Positions 44,343 to 52,511 of a stretch of 64,000 bases of DNA are shown piece by piece; positions within the stretch are counted from its first letter, which is position 1, and each line of letters starts with the position of its first letter. Source of the DNA: Planctomycetaceae bacterium UBA2671. GTDB lineage: Bacteria > Planctomycetota > Planctomycetia > Planctomycetales > Planctomycetaceae. Position numbers and translations under genes: made by a program. Below the pieces are notes generated by a model. It worked only from the letters and a program-made list of their open reading frames with translations, made no database searches and was not told where the DNA came from. The stretch covers positions 1-64,000 of the forward strand of contig DEML01000068.1 in assembly GCA_002359185.1 (NCBI GenBank). The letters are read 5' to 3'.

Positions 44343-45449
44343 ATGAAGTTTTTTCAACTCCATCATTATCTGAAAACCATTCCTCTGATTGTCTTGTTGA
44401 TGTTCTGTACGACACTTTCCGCGCAGGTGCGGCTGGAGAGTATTTGCACATTGAATGGACATAAGGAAGTCCGTTTGACAGGCATGGGCCTGGTGGTTGG
44501 CCTGGATGGATCGGGAGATGGAGGTGATGCCGGGCCGACAATTCGTGCTTTGGCAACGGCGATGAAAAATATGAATGCCCCGGTGATCGACCCGCGTGAA
44601 CTTCGGGATGCTGATAATGTCGCGATTGTGATGATCGATGCCACCATTCCGAAAACGGGACTCAATCGTGGACAACGGCTCGATTGCTATGTCAGTTCCT
44701 ATCTCGGAGCAAAAAGCCTGCGTGGCGGTCGCCTTTTGATTTCTCCTTTGCAAATGGCGGACATTCGAGACGAGCGTCTTGTCGGAACAGCTTCTGGTGC
44801 ACTCGTCATTGAAGATGCATCCATACAAACGAAAGCCAGAATCCCTGGCGGGATTGTTCTTGAAGCGGATCTCTTCCAGAGTTCACAGTATCTTTCGCAG
44901 ATTGTCGATCAATCGACAGGTGTTCCTAAAATTCGACTGTTGCTCGATGAATCGCACTCCAGTTTCATTTCAGCGCGGATGATTACTGAAGTGATCAACG
45001 AGGCATTTGCTTTTGAATCGTTCGACAAACAACACGCCCAGGCAGTCAGCCCCAGTATTATCGATGTCACAATTCCTCAAACCTGGCGGGAGACACCGAT
45101 TGATTTCATTGCCGAAATCATGGATCTGAAAGTGATTGCTCCGCACAGCATGTCACGGGTGCAGGTCAATACATCAACAGGAGTTGTGATTCTTTCCGGC
45201 GATGTCGAATTGAGCCCGGTGCTGATCAATCATCCCAACCTGCAAATCACAATCGGCGGCGCGACAAACTTTATCGACGGGGCTCAGTTTCGTCCTTTGA
45301 CCGATGAGCAATCGACTCGTACCAATTCCCGACTCGACCAACTTGTACAAGCTCTCAATCAACTCGGAGTTCCTCGGGAAGCGATGATCGAAGTCCTCAG
45401 AGAACTCTCTCGCTCCGGCAAACTCCACGCCATTTATGAAGAGATTTAA
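44343..45449 (+). CDS. flgI: P-ring protein FlgI
   Basis: 368 residues from the ATG at 44343, chosen because the signal peptide then begins MKFFQLHHYLKTIPLIVLL; a longer in-frame start at 44289 adds an unlikely extension. Conserved RLTGMGLVVGLDGSGDGG, RGGRLLISPLQMADI and ADLFQSSQYLSQ are present, then VSPSIIDVTIPQTW. Forms the P ring around the rod. Confidence 0.92.
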   Translation: MKFFQLHHYLKTIPLIVLLMFCTTLSAQVRLESICTLNGHKEVRLTGMGLVVGLDGSGDGGDAGPTIRALATAMKNMNAPVIDPRELRDADNVAIVMIDATIPKTGLNRGQRLDCYVSSYLGAKSLRGGRLLISPLQMADIRDERLVGTASGALVIEDASIQTKARIPGGIVLEADLFQSSQYLSQIVDQSTGVPKIRLLLDESHSSFISARMITEVINEAFAFESFDKQHAQAVSPSIIDVTIPQTWRETPIDFIAEIMDLKVIAPHSMSRVQVNTSTGVVILSGDVELSPVLINHPNLQITIGGATNFIDGAQFRPLTDEQSTRTNSRLDQLVQALNQLGVPREAMIEVLRELSRSGKLHAIYEEI

Positions 45450-45853
45450 CGTAAGGTTCTATTAGTTTGTAGTATTCCAACTATCGCTAAAAGTCGTGTA
45501 CGTTCAGAGATTTGGAGCAGGCAAACTGCCTGCGGAACAGCGATTTGAGGGCGACATTTAAAGCTCGAAAGAGCAGTAGGGTGCGTCCTGACGCATCATG
45601 CTGCCGACATGACTTCCTCATAGAGTTACTCTCCATATATGAAACCATCCCAGCTCAATCATCACGAATAAGTTGAAATCGACACTCCACTCCGGTGCGT
45701 CAGGACGCACCCTACACCTAAATCAAACCCGTTTAATCAGTGCCACCCAAGCCAGCAGTGGCACACTTCAATCGAGACTTGCTCCCAAGAACAATCCTGC
45801 CAACAAACTCTAACCTCTCCTCTCTAATCTCTAACCTCCCCCAAAGCCTCCCC
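45450..45853. other. Intergenic region with two repeat families
   Basis: 404 bases between flgI and the FlgJ-like gene. Holds a small palindrome GCAGGCAAACTGCCTGC (45518-45534), the long inverted repeat at 45576-45715 and a CAGTGCCACC...GGTGGCAC-like palindrome at 45739-45764. The insertion of this repeat block splits the flagellar group. Confidence 0.75.
45576..45715. repeat. Long inverted repeat, GTAGGGTGCGTCC family
   Basis: Two perfect 20-base arms, GTAGGGTGCGTCCTGACGCA (45576-45595) and TGCGTCAGGACGCACCCTAC (45696-45715), separated by 100 bases. Confidence 0.9.
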
Positions 45854-46213
45854 ATGAGCAACTCCACAATTTCATCACCATTGGCGACACCTCAATATCC
45901 TGTCAGTCAGCTCACCGAGAAAGCTGCCAAGCCAGATTCTTCGATGACGACGAAAGAGGCGTTTCAGAAATTTGTGGCGAGTACGTTTTATAAGCAGATG
46001 CTCAAAGCGTTGCGTAGTACTCAACAAACGGTGCAGTATATGGATGGGGGACAAGCTGAGCAGGCGTTTCGGTCACAGCTCGATCAGCAGATCTCTGAAG
46101 ATCTGGCGGAGAATCATGGGGCTGCCTTCAGTGATTCGCTGTATGATCGCTTCCAGAATAATCTCGATACGAAACGTGCTCAGGCCGGAAGTCAAATTAA
46201 CTATCTTGCCTAA
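45854..46213 (+). CDS. flgJ: Rod-binding protein FlgJ, N-terminal domain only
   Basis: 119 residues from the ATG at 45854 (MSNSTISS). The frame is open further upstream, but that part is a repeat. The core EAFQKFVASTFYKQMLKALRST, MDGGQAEQAFRSQLDQQISED is the FlgJ rod-binding (Rod-binding) domain. The muramidase domain of enteric FlgJ is absent, as in many other bacteria. Confidence 0.8.
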   Translation: MSNSTISSPLATPQYPVSQLTEKAAKPDSSMTTKEAFQKFVASTFYKQMLKALRSTQQTVQYMDGGQAEQAFRSQLDQQISEDLAENHGAAFSDSLYDRFQNNLDTKRAQAGSQINYLA

Positions 46214-46387
46214 TCGTTACGACCGGACTTGTTTCGGAAGATCCGCACGGTTGAAGGGATCTGCGACACACCCAGCTGGTAATTTATTCCGATTTTAATG
46301 ATAGAACCGAATGTACGGCTTCTCCGTGCGCCAGCACTGATGGGAAAACATCAGGCTGATGGGTTCCTTGATTAAAAGAGGATTTGT

Positions 46388-46903
46388 ATGTCGACTGCCC
46401 CAGATAATGGACTGACCGGTTATCCCAGAGAGATCTCCAGATTTCTTACGGATCTGACAACTGCTCAGAAGAACCTGATCGCACTGCACCCGGCTAAAAA
46501 AGCCGCTTTGATTGCCCGGGATTTTAATCAGGTCACCGATTTGCAGCGGCAGGAACGGTTGCTGCAACAGAAACTGACACAGGTCCTCTCACTGCGCGAG
46601 CATCTCCTGCACAACTTACAGCGAACCGGTTCAACCGGGGCAACACTTTATCAAGTCTGTCAATCACAAGGTTGGTTGGCACTGAAGCCGTTGACGGAGC
46701 AATTCCTGGAAGCCCGCTCACTTGGTCTGGAACTTCGTCAGCAGTCGTGGTCGTTGTGGACCTTCGCACATCGAGCATCCCGCTATTACAGCACGGCTCT
46801 GGAATTGATTGCTCAGCGCGGGATGAAACAACCAACTTATAACCAGGATCCTAATGCTCAATACGATGCTGGCGGTGGCTCGCTGTTCGATGCTTCGATC
46901 TGA
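46388..46903 (+). CDS. flgN: FlgN-like flagellar export chaperone
   Basis: 171 residues, almost all helical, with a coiled coil (QVTDLQRQERLLQQKLTQVLSLREHLL) and a C-terminal amphipathic helix, in the position of flgN just before flgK. FlgN is a chaperone for the hook-filament junction proteins FlgK and FlgL. Similarity is weak at the sequence level, as usual for FlgN; order is the main evidence. GAGG six bases before the ATG. Confidence 0.7.
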   Translation: MSTAPDNGLTGYPREISRFLTDLTTAQKNLIALHPAKKAALIARDFNQVTDLQRQERLLQQKLTQVLSLREHLLHNLQRTGSTGATLYQVCQSQGWLALKPLTEQFLEARSLGLELRQQSWSLWTFAHRASRYYSTALELIAQRGMKQPTYNQDPNAQYDAGGGSLFDASI

Positions 46904-46939
46904 TTCCGATTTCAAACCCTGTCGACGAAATCTGCAACT

Positions 46940-48637
46940 ATGGGACTCAATGCAACATTAATGACCGCCGGCCGATCCCTCGAGCTGTTTACAGCCGGGA
47001 TTCAGGTTTCAGGTCAGAACGTCGCTAATGCGAATACGCCCGGTTATGTTCGTGAAGAACTTAATCTTGGAACCAATACGCCCTATGAAGCGGGCGGACT
47101 GATCCTCGGGACCGGGGCACGCGATAACGGAATTCGTCAGCAACTCGACTATCATCTCGAACAACAGTTACATGCCGCCAATACCGATGCAGGGAGTGCC
47201 GAAATTCGCAGCGAAGTTTATGGTCGACTGGAATTGATTCTGGGAGAATTGGGATCTGGAGATCTCTCTTCGCAACTCAACGCCTTCTCTGCATCCATCA
47301 ACGAAGTGGTGAATCAACCCGAGTTGATCAGTAATCGGCAGGTTGTTCTGCAGGAGGGGGCGCAGCTGGCTACCTCGATTCAGGATATCCGAGCGAATGT
47401 CGATCGAGCTCGAAATGGGCTCACCAGTGATGTCAAAGGCTTTGTCGATGAAATCAACGGACTTGTCGATTCCATAGCGAAACTGAATACGCAAATTGTG
47501 AGACAGGAATCAGCAGGACTGAATGGAAGTCAGGCGGGTGGTCTGCGTTCAGAACGATTAACGGCTCTGAATCGACTTTCTGAACTTATCCCGATTCGTA
47601 CGGTTGAACTTAAGACGGGCTCGATTGATGTTCATTCCGGATCTGACTTCCTGGTTCTCAATGGAAACTCTCAGCATCTTGAAACCGAAACCAAATCCGA
47701 CCGCGGAGTGATCACGAATGAAGTCGTTTTCTCGAAAACGAAAGCGTCTTTCGTCTCTACTTCAGGTGAATTGGGAGGTGCGATTGATGCCCGGGACAAT
47801 ATTCTGGGAACATTTGCAGACGACCTCGACACATACACACAGGCTGTTATTCAGGAAGTCAACCTGATTCATGCCTCGGGCGAAGGGCTAAAAGGGTATG
47901 AATCGGTCACTTCAACAAATGCAATCGAAGACACCTCGGCCAGTTTGAATGCAGCCGGACTGGGCTTAACTCCCAAACATGGCAGCTTTGAAATCAAGAT
48001 TTATGATCAGGCCACAGAGGCAACGATCACAACTCGTATCAATATCGACCTGGATGGTTTGAACGGGAACGATACTTCTCTCGATGATCTCCAGGCCGCT
48101 CTCGATGCGATTGGAAATCTGTCTGCCAGCATCGACAATCGAGGACAGCTAACCCTCAGTGCAGATGCCGGGTATGAAATCAAATTTAGCAACGACACCA
48201 GCGGAACATTAGCTGCTCTGGGAATCAACACCTTCTTTCAAGGTAAAGACTCCAACGATATTGCCGTGAATGAAACCCTGAAAAAAGATCCCTTCCTATT
48301 CGCGGCTGGATTGGGAAATGGACCTGGGGACAACCTGAATGCCCAGTCGTTAGCGACCTTTTTCACAAAACCCTCAGGCAGACTGGGAAATGCCAGCCTG
48401 GATGATTTTTACTCCGGCGTCACCTCACAGATAGCCAGTTCGTCAGCAGCCGAGTCGGCTTTGGCGACTGGCTTCAACTCCTTCCACAATTCACTGAGCG
48501 GTTTGCGATTGCAGAATTCGGGAGTCAGCCTCGATGAAGAAGCGATCAATATTATGGAACTGCAGCAAAGTTATGCGGCTGCCGCGAGAATTATCAGTAC
48601 GGTCGATGAATTGTTCAATGTGTTGTTGAGCATTTAA
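46940..48637 (+). CDS. flgK: Hook-associated protein 1 FlgK
   Basis: 565 residues. N-terminal ELFTAGIQVSGQNVANANTPGYVREEL and C-terminal GVSLDEEAINIMELQQSYAAAARIISTVDELFNVLLSI are diagnostic. The middle (about 330-470) holds a hook-IN-type domain (NGNDTSLDDLQAALDAIG). First junction protein between hook and filament. Starts 36 bases after the FlgN-like gene. Confidence 0.95.
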   Translation: MGLNATLMTAGRSLELFTAGIQVSGQNVANANTPGYVREELNLGTNTPYEAGGLILGTGARDNGIRQQLDYHLEQQLHAANTDAGSAEIRSEVYGRLELILGELGSGDLSSQLNAFSASINEVVNQPELISNRQVVLQEGAQLATSIQDIRANVDRARNGLTSDVKGFVDEINGLVDSIAKLNTQIVRQESAGLNGSQAGGLRSERLTALNRLSELIPIRTVELKTGSIDVHSGSDFLVLNGNSQHLETETKSDRGVITNEVVFSKTKASFVSTSGELGGAIDARDNILGTFADDLDTYTQAVIQEVNLIHASGEGLKGYESVTSTNAIEDTSASLNAAGLGLTPKHGSFEIKIYDQATEATITTRINIDLDGLNGNDTSLDDLQAALDAIGNLSASIDNRGQLTLSADAGYEIKFSNDTSGTLAALGINTFFQGKDSNDIAVNETLKKDPFLFAAGLGNGPGDNLNAQSLATFFTKPSGRLGNASLDDFYSGVTSQIASSSAAESALATGFNSFHNSLSGLRLQNSGVSLDEEAINIMELQQSYAAAARIISTVDELFNVLLSI

Positions 48638-48659
48638 TAAATTAGAGACAGATACAGTC

Positions 48660-48774
48660 CCCTCTCCCACTGGGAGAGGGTTAGGTGAGGGGAATTCGCG
48701 TGGAGTTTAATGAGTACGTCGAAGGAATCCCCTCATCCGGCCTTCGGCCACCTTCTCCCCCAGGAGAAGGAAAT
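48660..48774. repeat. Inverted repeat, CCCCTCTCCC family
   Basis: CCCCTCTCCCACTGGGAGAGG...GTGAGGGG (48660-48697) is matched by CCCCTCATCCGGCCTTCGGCCACC...CCCAGGAGAAGG (48729-48771). Each half is itself a hairpin. A type of repeat known in many bacterial genomes. Located in the flgK-flgL gap. Confidence 0.8.
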
Positions 48775-48903
48775 AAATATGAATTCCTGAATATTTTGAC
48801 GGTTCAGAATATTGATGACCTGTGAATCTCAAGGATGTTAATTCGCTAATTGATCTTGATCTGCCTTTGATCTGAAACAAACTCTCTCGAAAGAAACTGA
48901 ACC

Positions 48904-51135
48904 GTGTCACTGGGACCTATTCAAACTGGCCGAATTCCGAGTTCTCTGATTTACAACCGTTCGTTGCAAAATCTGGATTCGAGTACGCGCGCGTTTCTGC
49001 AACTGCAGGATCGAATTTCGAGTGGTCAGCAGTTTCAGACCATCGGCGAAAATCCAGCAGCTGCCTTGAAAACAATTCTCCTGCAGCAGACACAGGAACG
49101 AAATCAACAGGTCTCAGACAATGTCGAAGTCAGTCGCTCTTTGCTCTCAGCGACAGAAAATACTTTAGGCCGAATTGGAGATGTCCATAACCAGCTCAAT
49201 TCGATCATCCTTTCCGGTCTGGGCGATTCCACATCTGCCACTGAGAAAAAGCAACTGGCGACAGAGGTCGGGACTTTGATCCAGGAAATCGTCAATGCAG
49301 GGAATACACAATTCCGCGGCCGGTATCTGTTTGGGGGAACGAACAACACCCAGGCTCCGTTTTCATTTTCAAATAATAATGATGCGATCAAATTCTCCGG
49401 GACTCTGGCCGAGATTAACTCCTTTATCTCCACAGATGGCCTGCTCGCCAATAATGTCAATCCTCAGCAGGCCCTTAACCCCACTGCATCTGTCAAAGGC
49501 AGTGATCTGAATCCCAGTCTCACTTCTGCGACTCGAATTCAGGATCTGTTTGGTGGTTCCGGAGTGGAGTTAGGAATTATTGAAGTGACCGTCGACACAG
49601 GTGGCGGGCCGCAGACCGAGAGAATTGATTTATCGAATGCCGATACGATTCAGGATTTCGTCACACGTCTGGAAGCTCCTTTCGCTGGCGATTTAACGGT
49701 TGGTATCACTGCTACGGGTATCACACTGACTCCAAGTGCAGGAACGGTAGCCGTTGCCGACTTGCCGAATAGTCGCGTAGCTGGTGATCTGGGAATCAAA
49801 TCCGCAGCAGGAGCGAGCATCACCTCCAAAGACCTGGATCCACGGCTGAGCCGATTGACAACTTTGGCCTCCCTGAATGGCGGGGCGGGCATCGGTCCAA
49901 CCACCGGCACAGGAATTGTGGTGACCAACGGGATCCAATCGGAAACGATCGACCTTGATGGCCTGACCACTGTTGAAGACTTCTTCAATGCCCTGAAAAA
50001 AGCCAATGTCGATGTCGAAGGAGGCTTTACCGCTGATGGAAAAGGATTGCAGGTCATCAGTCGCTTGAGTGGAGTCGGATTATCGATCGCCGAAAATGGG
50101 GGCACGAATGCGGCTGGCCTGGGTCTACAGACTTTTTCTGGGACCACGCAACTTTCCTCACTCGATAACGGAAAAGGAGTGCCCGTTAATGGAACTTCCG
50201 AATTCGATCTGATCCGACGCGATGGAACCGAAGTCAGCATTTCGCTGGCTGGTGCCAAAACGGTGCAGGATGTGGTCGACAAGATTAATGCCATTGATCC
50301 CGGTGTTCTGGTCGCGTCATTCAATACCACTGGAAACGGTTTGATACTGAGCGATTCTTCGGGAACCGGAGCGTTAGCGGTTGCTGAGAATGCCATTACC
50401 AGTGCTTTGAAAATTTCTGGAACTGAAGATGGAAATGCGGATCTGGAAGGGACGGGTGTCGGCGCAGAGTCTGCTCTCGATTTACTTACGAACCTCAATG
50501 ACGGAGCAGGGGTTCCCGTCGGGGCGTCCACTCTCGACATCACTCGCCGGGATGGTTCGGTCGTGAACGTCGATCTGTCAGCTGCTCTGACCGTTCAAGA
50601 TGTACTCGATGCCGTCAATGCGGTCGATCCCGGCAATTTAGTGATGACACACAGTTCTGTTACGGAAAGCTTTCAACTGAATGATAATGCCGGGACAGGG
50701 AGTTTAACAGTTGCCGACAATGTGGTTTCGACAGCATTGGGCATAGCCGGAAGTGAAGATGGTGTCGTCGACCTTTCCGGTACGGATCCGAATCCACAAC
50801 GCTCGACAGGCTTGCTCGATTTGATGTTTCGCCTTCGCGATGCGTTAGAGACGGGGAATAATCAGGAACTGGAAGTGATTTCCGGGGCTCTGAAATCGGA
50901 ATTTGAGGACTTCAATTTTCTGAGGGGTGACGTGGGCGGACGATTACAATCGCTCGATCGCTACGCCAATAAGCTAGCCGATGAAGATATCCAGATCCAG
51001 GAATCCCTCTCGGAAGTCTTCGATACCGACATGACTGAAGCGATCACTCAATTTGCCAATCTTCAAGTCACCATCCAGGCTGCCCAGCAAATCGCGGCTC
51101 AAACTCTGCAGTTGAATCTGTTCAACTATCTGTAG
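48904..51135 (+). CDS. flgL: Giant hook-associated protein 3 FlgL with four hook-IN repeats
   Basis: 743 residues, about twice the usual 300-400. The N-terminal D0/D1 helix is NRSLQNLDSSTRAFLQLQDRISSG and the C-terminal is FANLQVTIQAAQQIAAQTLQLNLFNYL. Between them lie four tandem repeats of about 95-100 residues, at about 208-302, 316-408, 415-510 and 521-620, of flagellin hook-IN type. Each has a start like LNDGAGVPVG, a middle like DLSAALTVQDVLDAVNAVDPG and an end like ALGIAGSEDG. Junction protein below the filament; the extra repeats should protrude on the surface. GTG at 48904. Confidence 0.9.
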   Translation: MSLGPIQTGRIPSSLIYNRSLQNLDSSTRAFLQLQDRISSGQQFQTIGENPAAALKTILLQQTQERNQQVSDNVEVSRSLLSATENTLGRIGDVHNQLNSIILSGLGDSTSATEKKQLATEVGTLIQEIVNAGNTQFRGRYLFGGTNNTQAPFSFSNNNDAIKFSGTLAEINSFISTDGLLANNVNPQQALNPTASVKGSDLNPSLTSATRIQDLFGGSGVELGIIEVTVDTGGGPQTERIDLSNADTIQDFVTRLEAPFAGDLTVGITATGITLTPSAGTVAVADLPNSRVAGDLGIKSAAGASITSKDLDPRLSRLTTLASLNGGAGIGPTTGTGIVVTNGIQSETIDLDGLTTVEDFFNALKKANVDVEGGFTADGKGLQVISRLSGVGLSIAENGGTNAAGLGLQTFSGTTQLSSLDNGKGVPVNGTSEFDLIRRDGTEVSISLAGAKTVQDVVDKINAIDPGVLVASFNTTGNGLILSDSSGTGALAVAENAITSALKISGTEDGNADLEGTGVGAESALDLLTNLNDGAGVPVGASTLDITRRDGSVVNVDLSAALTVQDVLDAVNAVDPGNLVMTHSSVTESFQLNDNAGTGSLTVADNVVSTALGIAGSEDGVVDLSGTDPNPQRSTGLLDLMFRLRDALETGNNQELEVISGALKSEFEDFNFLRGDVGGRLQSLDRYANKLADEDIQIQESLSEVFDTDMTEAITQFANLQVTIQAAQQIAAQTLQLNLFNYL

Positions 51136-51170
51136 AGAGTTCTCTCACGTATTGAATCCATTTTTCGATT

Positions 51171-51206
51171 AAAAAAGCGAGTCGGGCATCACTGCATCGA
51201 CTCGCT
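51171..51206 (-). terminator. Rho-independent terminator after the SMP-30 gene
   Basis: AGCGAGTC (51177-51184) pairs with GACTCGCT (51199-51206); on the minus strand the stem is followed by TTTTTT. It lies between the ends of flgL and the SMP-30 gene. Confidence 0.8.
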
Positions 51207-51228
51207 ATAAACAATGATTCCACCGAGT

Positions 51229-52245
51229 TTACTTGTGCGACAAACCTGTCAGGTTTGTTTTGATGCGGCAGATATACATGTCGGCTGTCATGTAGAGAGT
51301 TTTACCATCTGCTCCGCCGAAGGTACAGTTGGAAGTCCGCTCGCCTGTGCTGATCCGACCGAGCAATTTTCCGTCTGGTGTGAAGATGTAAACCCCGCCA
51401 GGACCAGTTGCGAAAATTGTCCCATCTGTGGCGATCGCCATGCCATCGGGTAAGCCAGGAAGTTTATCGACCGATTCCGTCGCATCGTGCAGAACTCGAC
51501 TTTTGCCGAGCGAACCATCTTTATTGATTGGAAATGCTTTCCACAACGCAGCTTCAGGATCCGATTGAGCCAGATACAAAGTTTTCTCGTCGGGAGACAA
51601 AGCAATCCCGTTCGGACGGGTCATCTCTTTGGTCAGCAGAGTCAGTTGTTGATCGGGAGACAATCGATAGACACCACAGAAGTCGAGTTCGCGACGAGGA
51701 TCATCCCAGCGTTTCGGCAAGCCGTATGGCGGATCGGTGAAGAGCAAATCTCCATTGGAATGAAAAACGAGATCGTTCGGACTATTGAGACGCTTGCCTT
51801 CGTAATTGTCGACGAGCGTTCGTTTACCGCCTTCTTTTGTGAGAACGGATAGACGTCGGTCGCCATGCTCGCAGGAGGTGAGCCGCCCCTGAGCATCGAG
51901 CATTAAACCATTGCAGCCAGGTTCTGCCCCATAAGGAGCAACTCCCGTGTATCCACTCGGCTGCATGAAGAGCGAAACTCCCTCTCCTTCATCCCAGCGG
52001 AAAACTGCGTTTTGTGGGATATCCGAAAACAGCAGATGTCCCGGATCGCCCGGCACCCAGACAGGCCCCTCGGTCCAGTCGAAGCCGGACGCAACGACTT
52101 CAATCACCGCATCCTTGGGAATAATTTTGTTGACCGAGTCATCCATTCGCAGAACTTCCCCCAGATGAGGGAAGTTGAGCGTGTCCTGAGCAGTGCAGAC
52201 GTTGGTGACCAGCATGATCATCAACGTGAGAGCAAATCGAGTCAT
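51229..52245 (-). CDS. SMP-30/gluconolactonase-type secreted protein
   Basis: 338 residues, or 346 if the upstream in-frame ATG at 52269 is used; neither has a strong ribosome site. Signal peptide MTRFALTLMIMLVTNVCTAQ. A six-bladed propeller of SMP-30/gluconolactonase type: SGFDWTEGPVWVP (metal-ligand Glu), GCNGLMLDAQGRL, GKRLNSPNDLVFHSNGDLLFTDPPYG (Asn and Asp ligands), RPNGIALSPDEKTLYLAQSD and LPDGMAIATDGTIF. Calcium- or zinc-dependent lactonase, probably on a sugar lactone outside the cytoplasm. Common among planctomycete sugar-degrading proteins. Confidence 0.9.
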   Translation of the reverse strand: MTRFALTLMIMLVTNVCTAQDTLNFPHLGEVLRMDDSVNKIIPKDAVIEVVASGFDWTEGPVWVPGDPGHLLFSDIPQNAVFRWDEGEGVSLFMQPSGYTGVAPYGAEPGCNGLMLDAQGRLTSCEHGDRRLSVLTKEGGKRTLVDNYEGKRLNSPNDLVFHSNGDLLFTDPPYGLPKRWDDPRRELDFCGVYRLSPDQQLTLLTKEMTRPNGIALSPDEKTLYLAQSDPEAALWKAFPINKDGSLGKSRVLHDATESVDKLPGLPDGMAIATDGTIFATGPGGVYIFTPDGKLLGRISTGERTSNCTFGGADGKTLYMTADMYICRIKTNLTGLSHK

Positions 52246-52365
52246 GGGTGTCGCTTTCGTTAAACGCATCGAAAAATTGTGATACGAATACGAATATCAT
52301 GTCACGACACGCAACGCAACCAAGCCGACATGAGTATTATATTTAATGGGGATCGCAAAAAAACA

Positions 52366-52489
52366 GGGTGGCCCAGATAGCTCCGCTATCCGGGTGGACG
52401 AAGTCCACAAGAGGTCTTCAGATTGAAGATGGAAATCTCACAGGGCTCTTGCGGCTACGCAGCCCCGAAAGAAATTTTCGGGGCTATCC
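52366..52489. repeat. Multi-hairpin dispersed element, copy 1
   Basis: About 124 bases with successive hairpins: CCCAGATAGCTCCGCTATCCGGG, GTGGACGAAGTCCAC, GGCTACGCAGCC and CCCCGAAAGAAATTTTCGGGG. Ends match those of 59526-59651, which lies in reverse orientation. The middle (about 30 bases) differs. Located between the SMP-30 and acs genes. Confidence 0.85.
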
Positions 52490-52511
52490 TGATCAATAGT
52501 TTCTACTCAGA

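Noticed and set aside
49650..50543. 297-codon minus-strand frame
   Set aside because: Antisense to the flgL repeats; composition reflects the coding strand.
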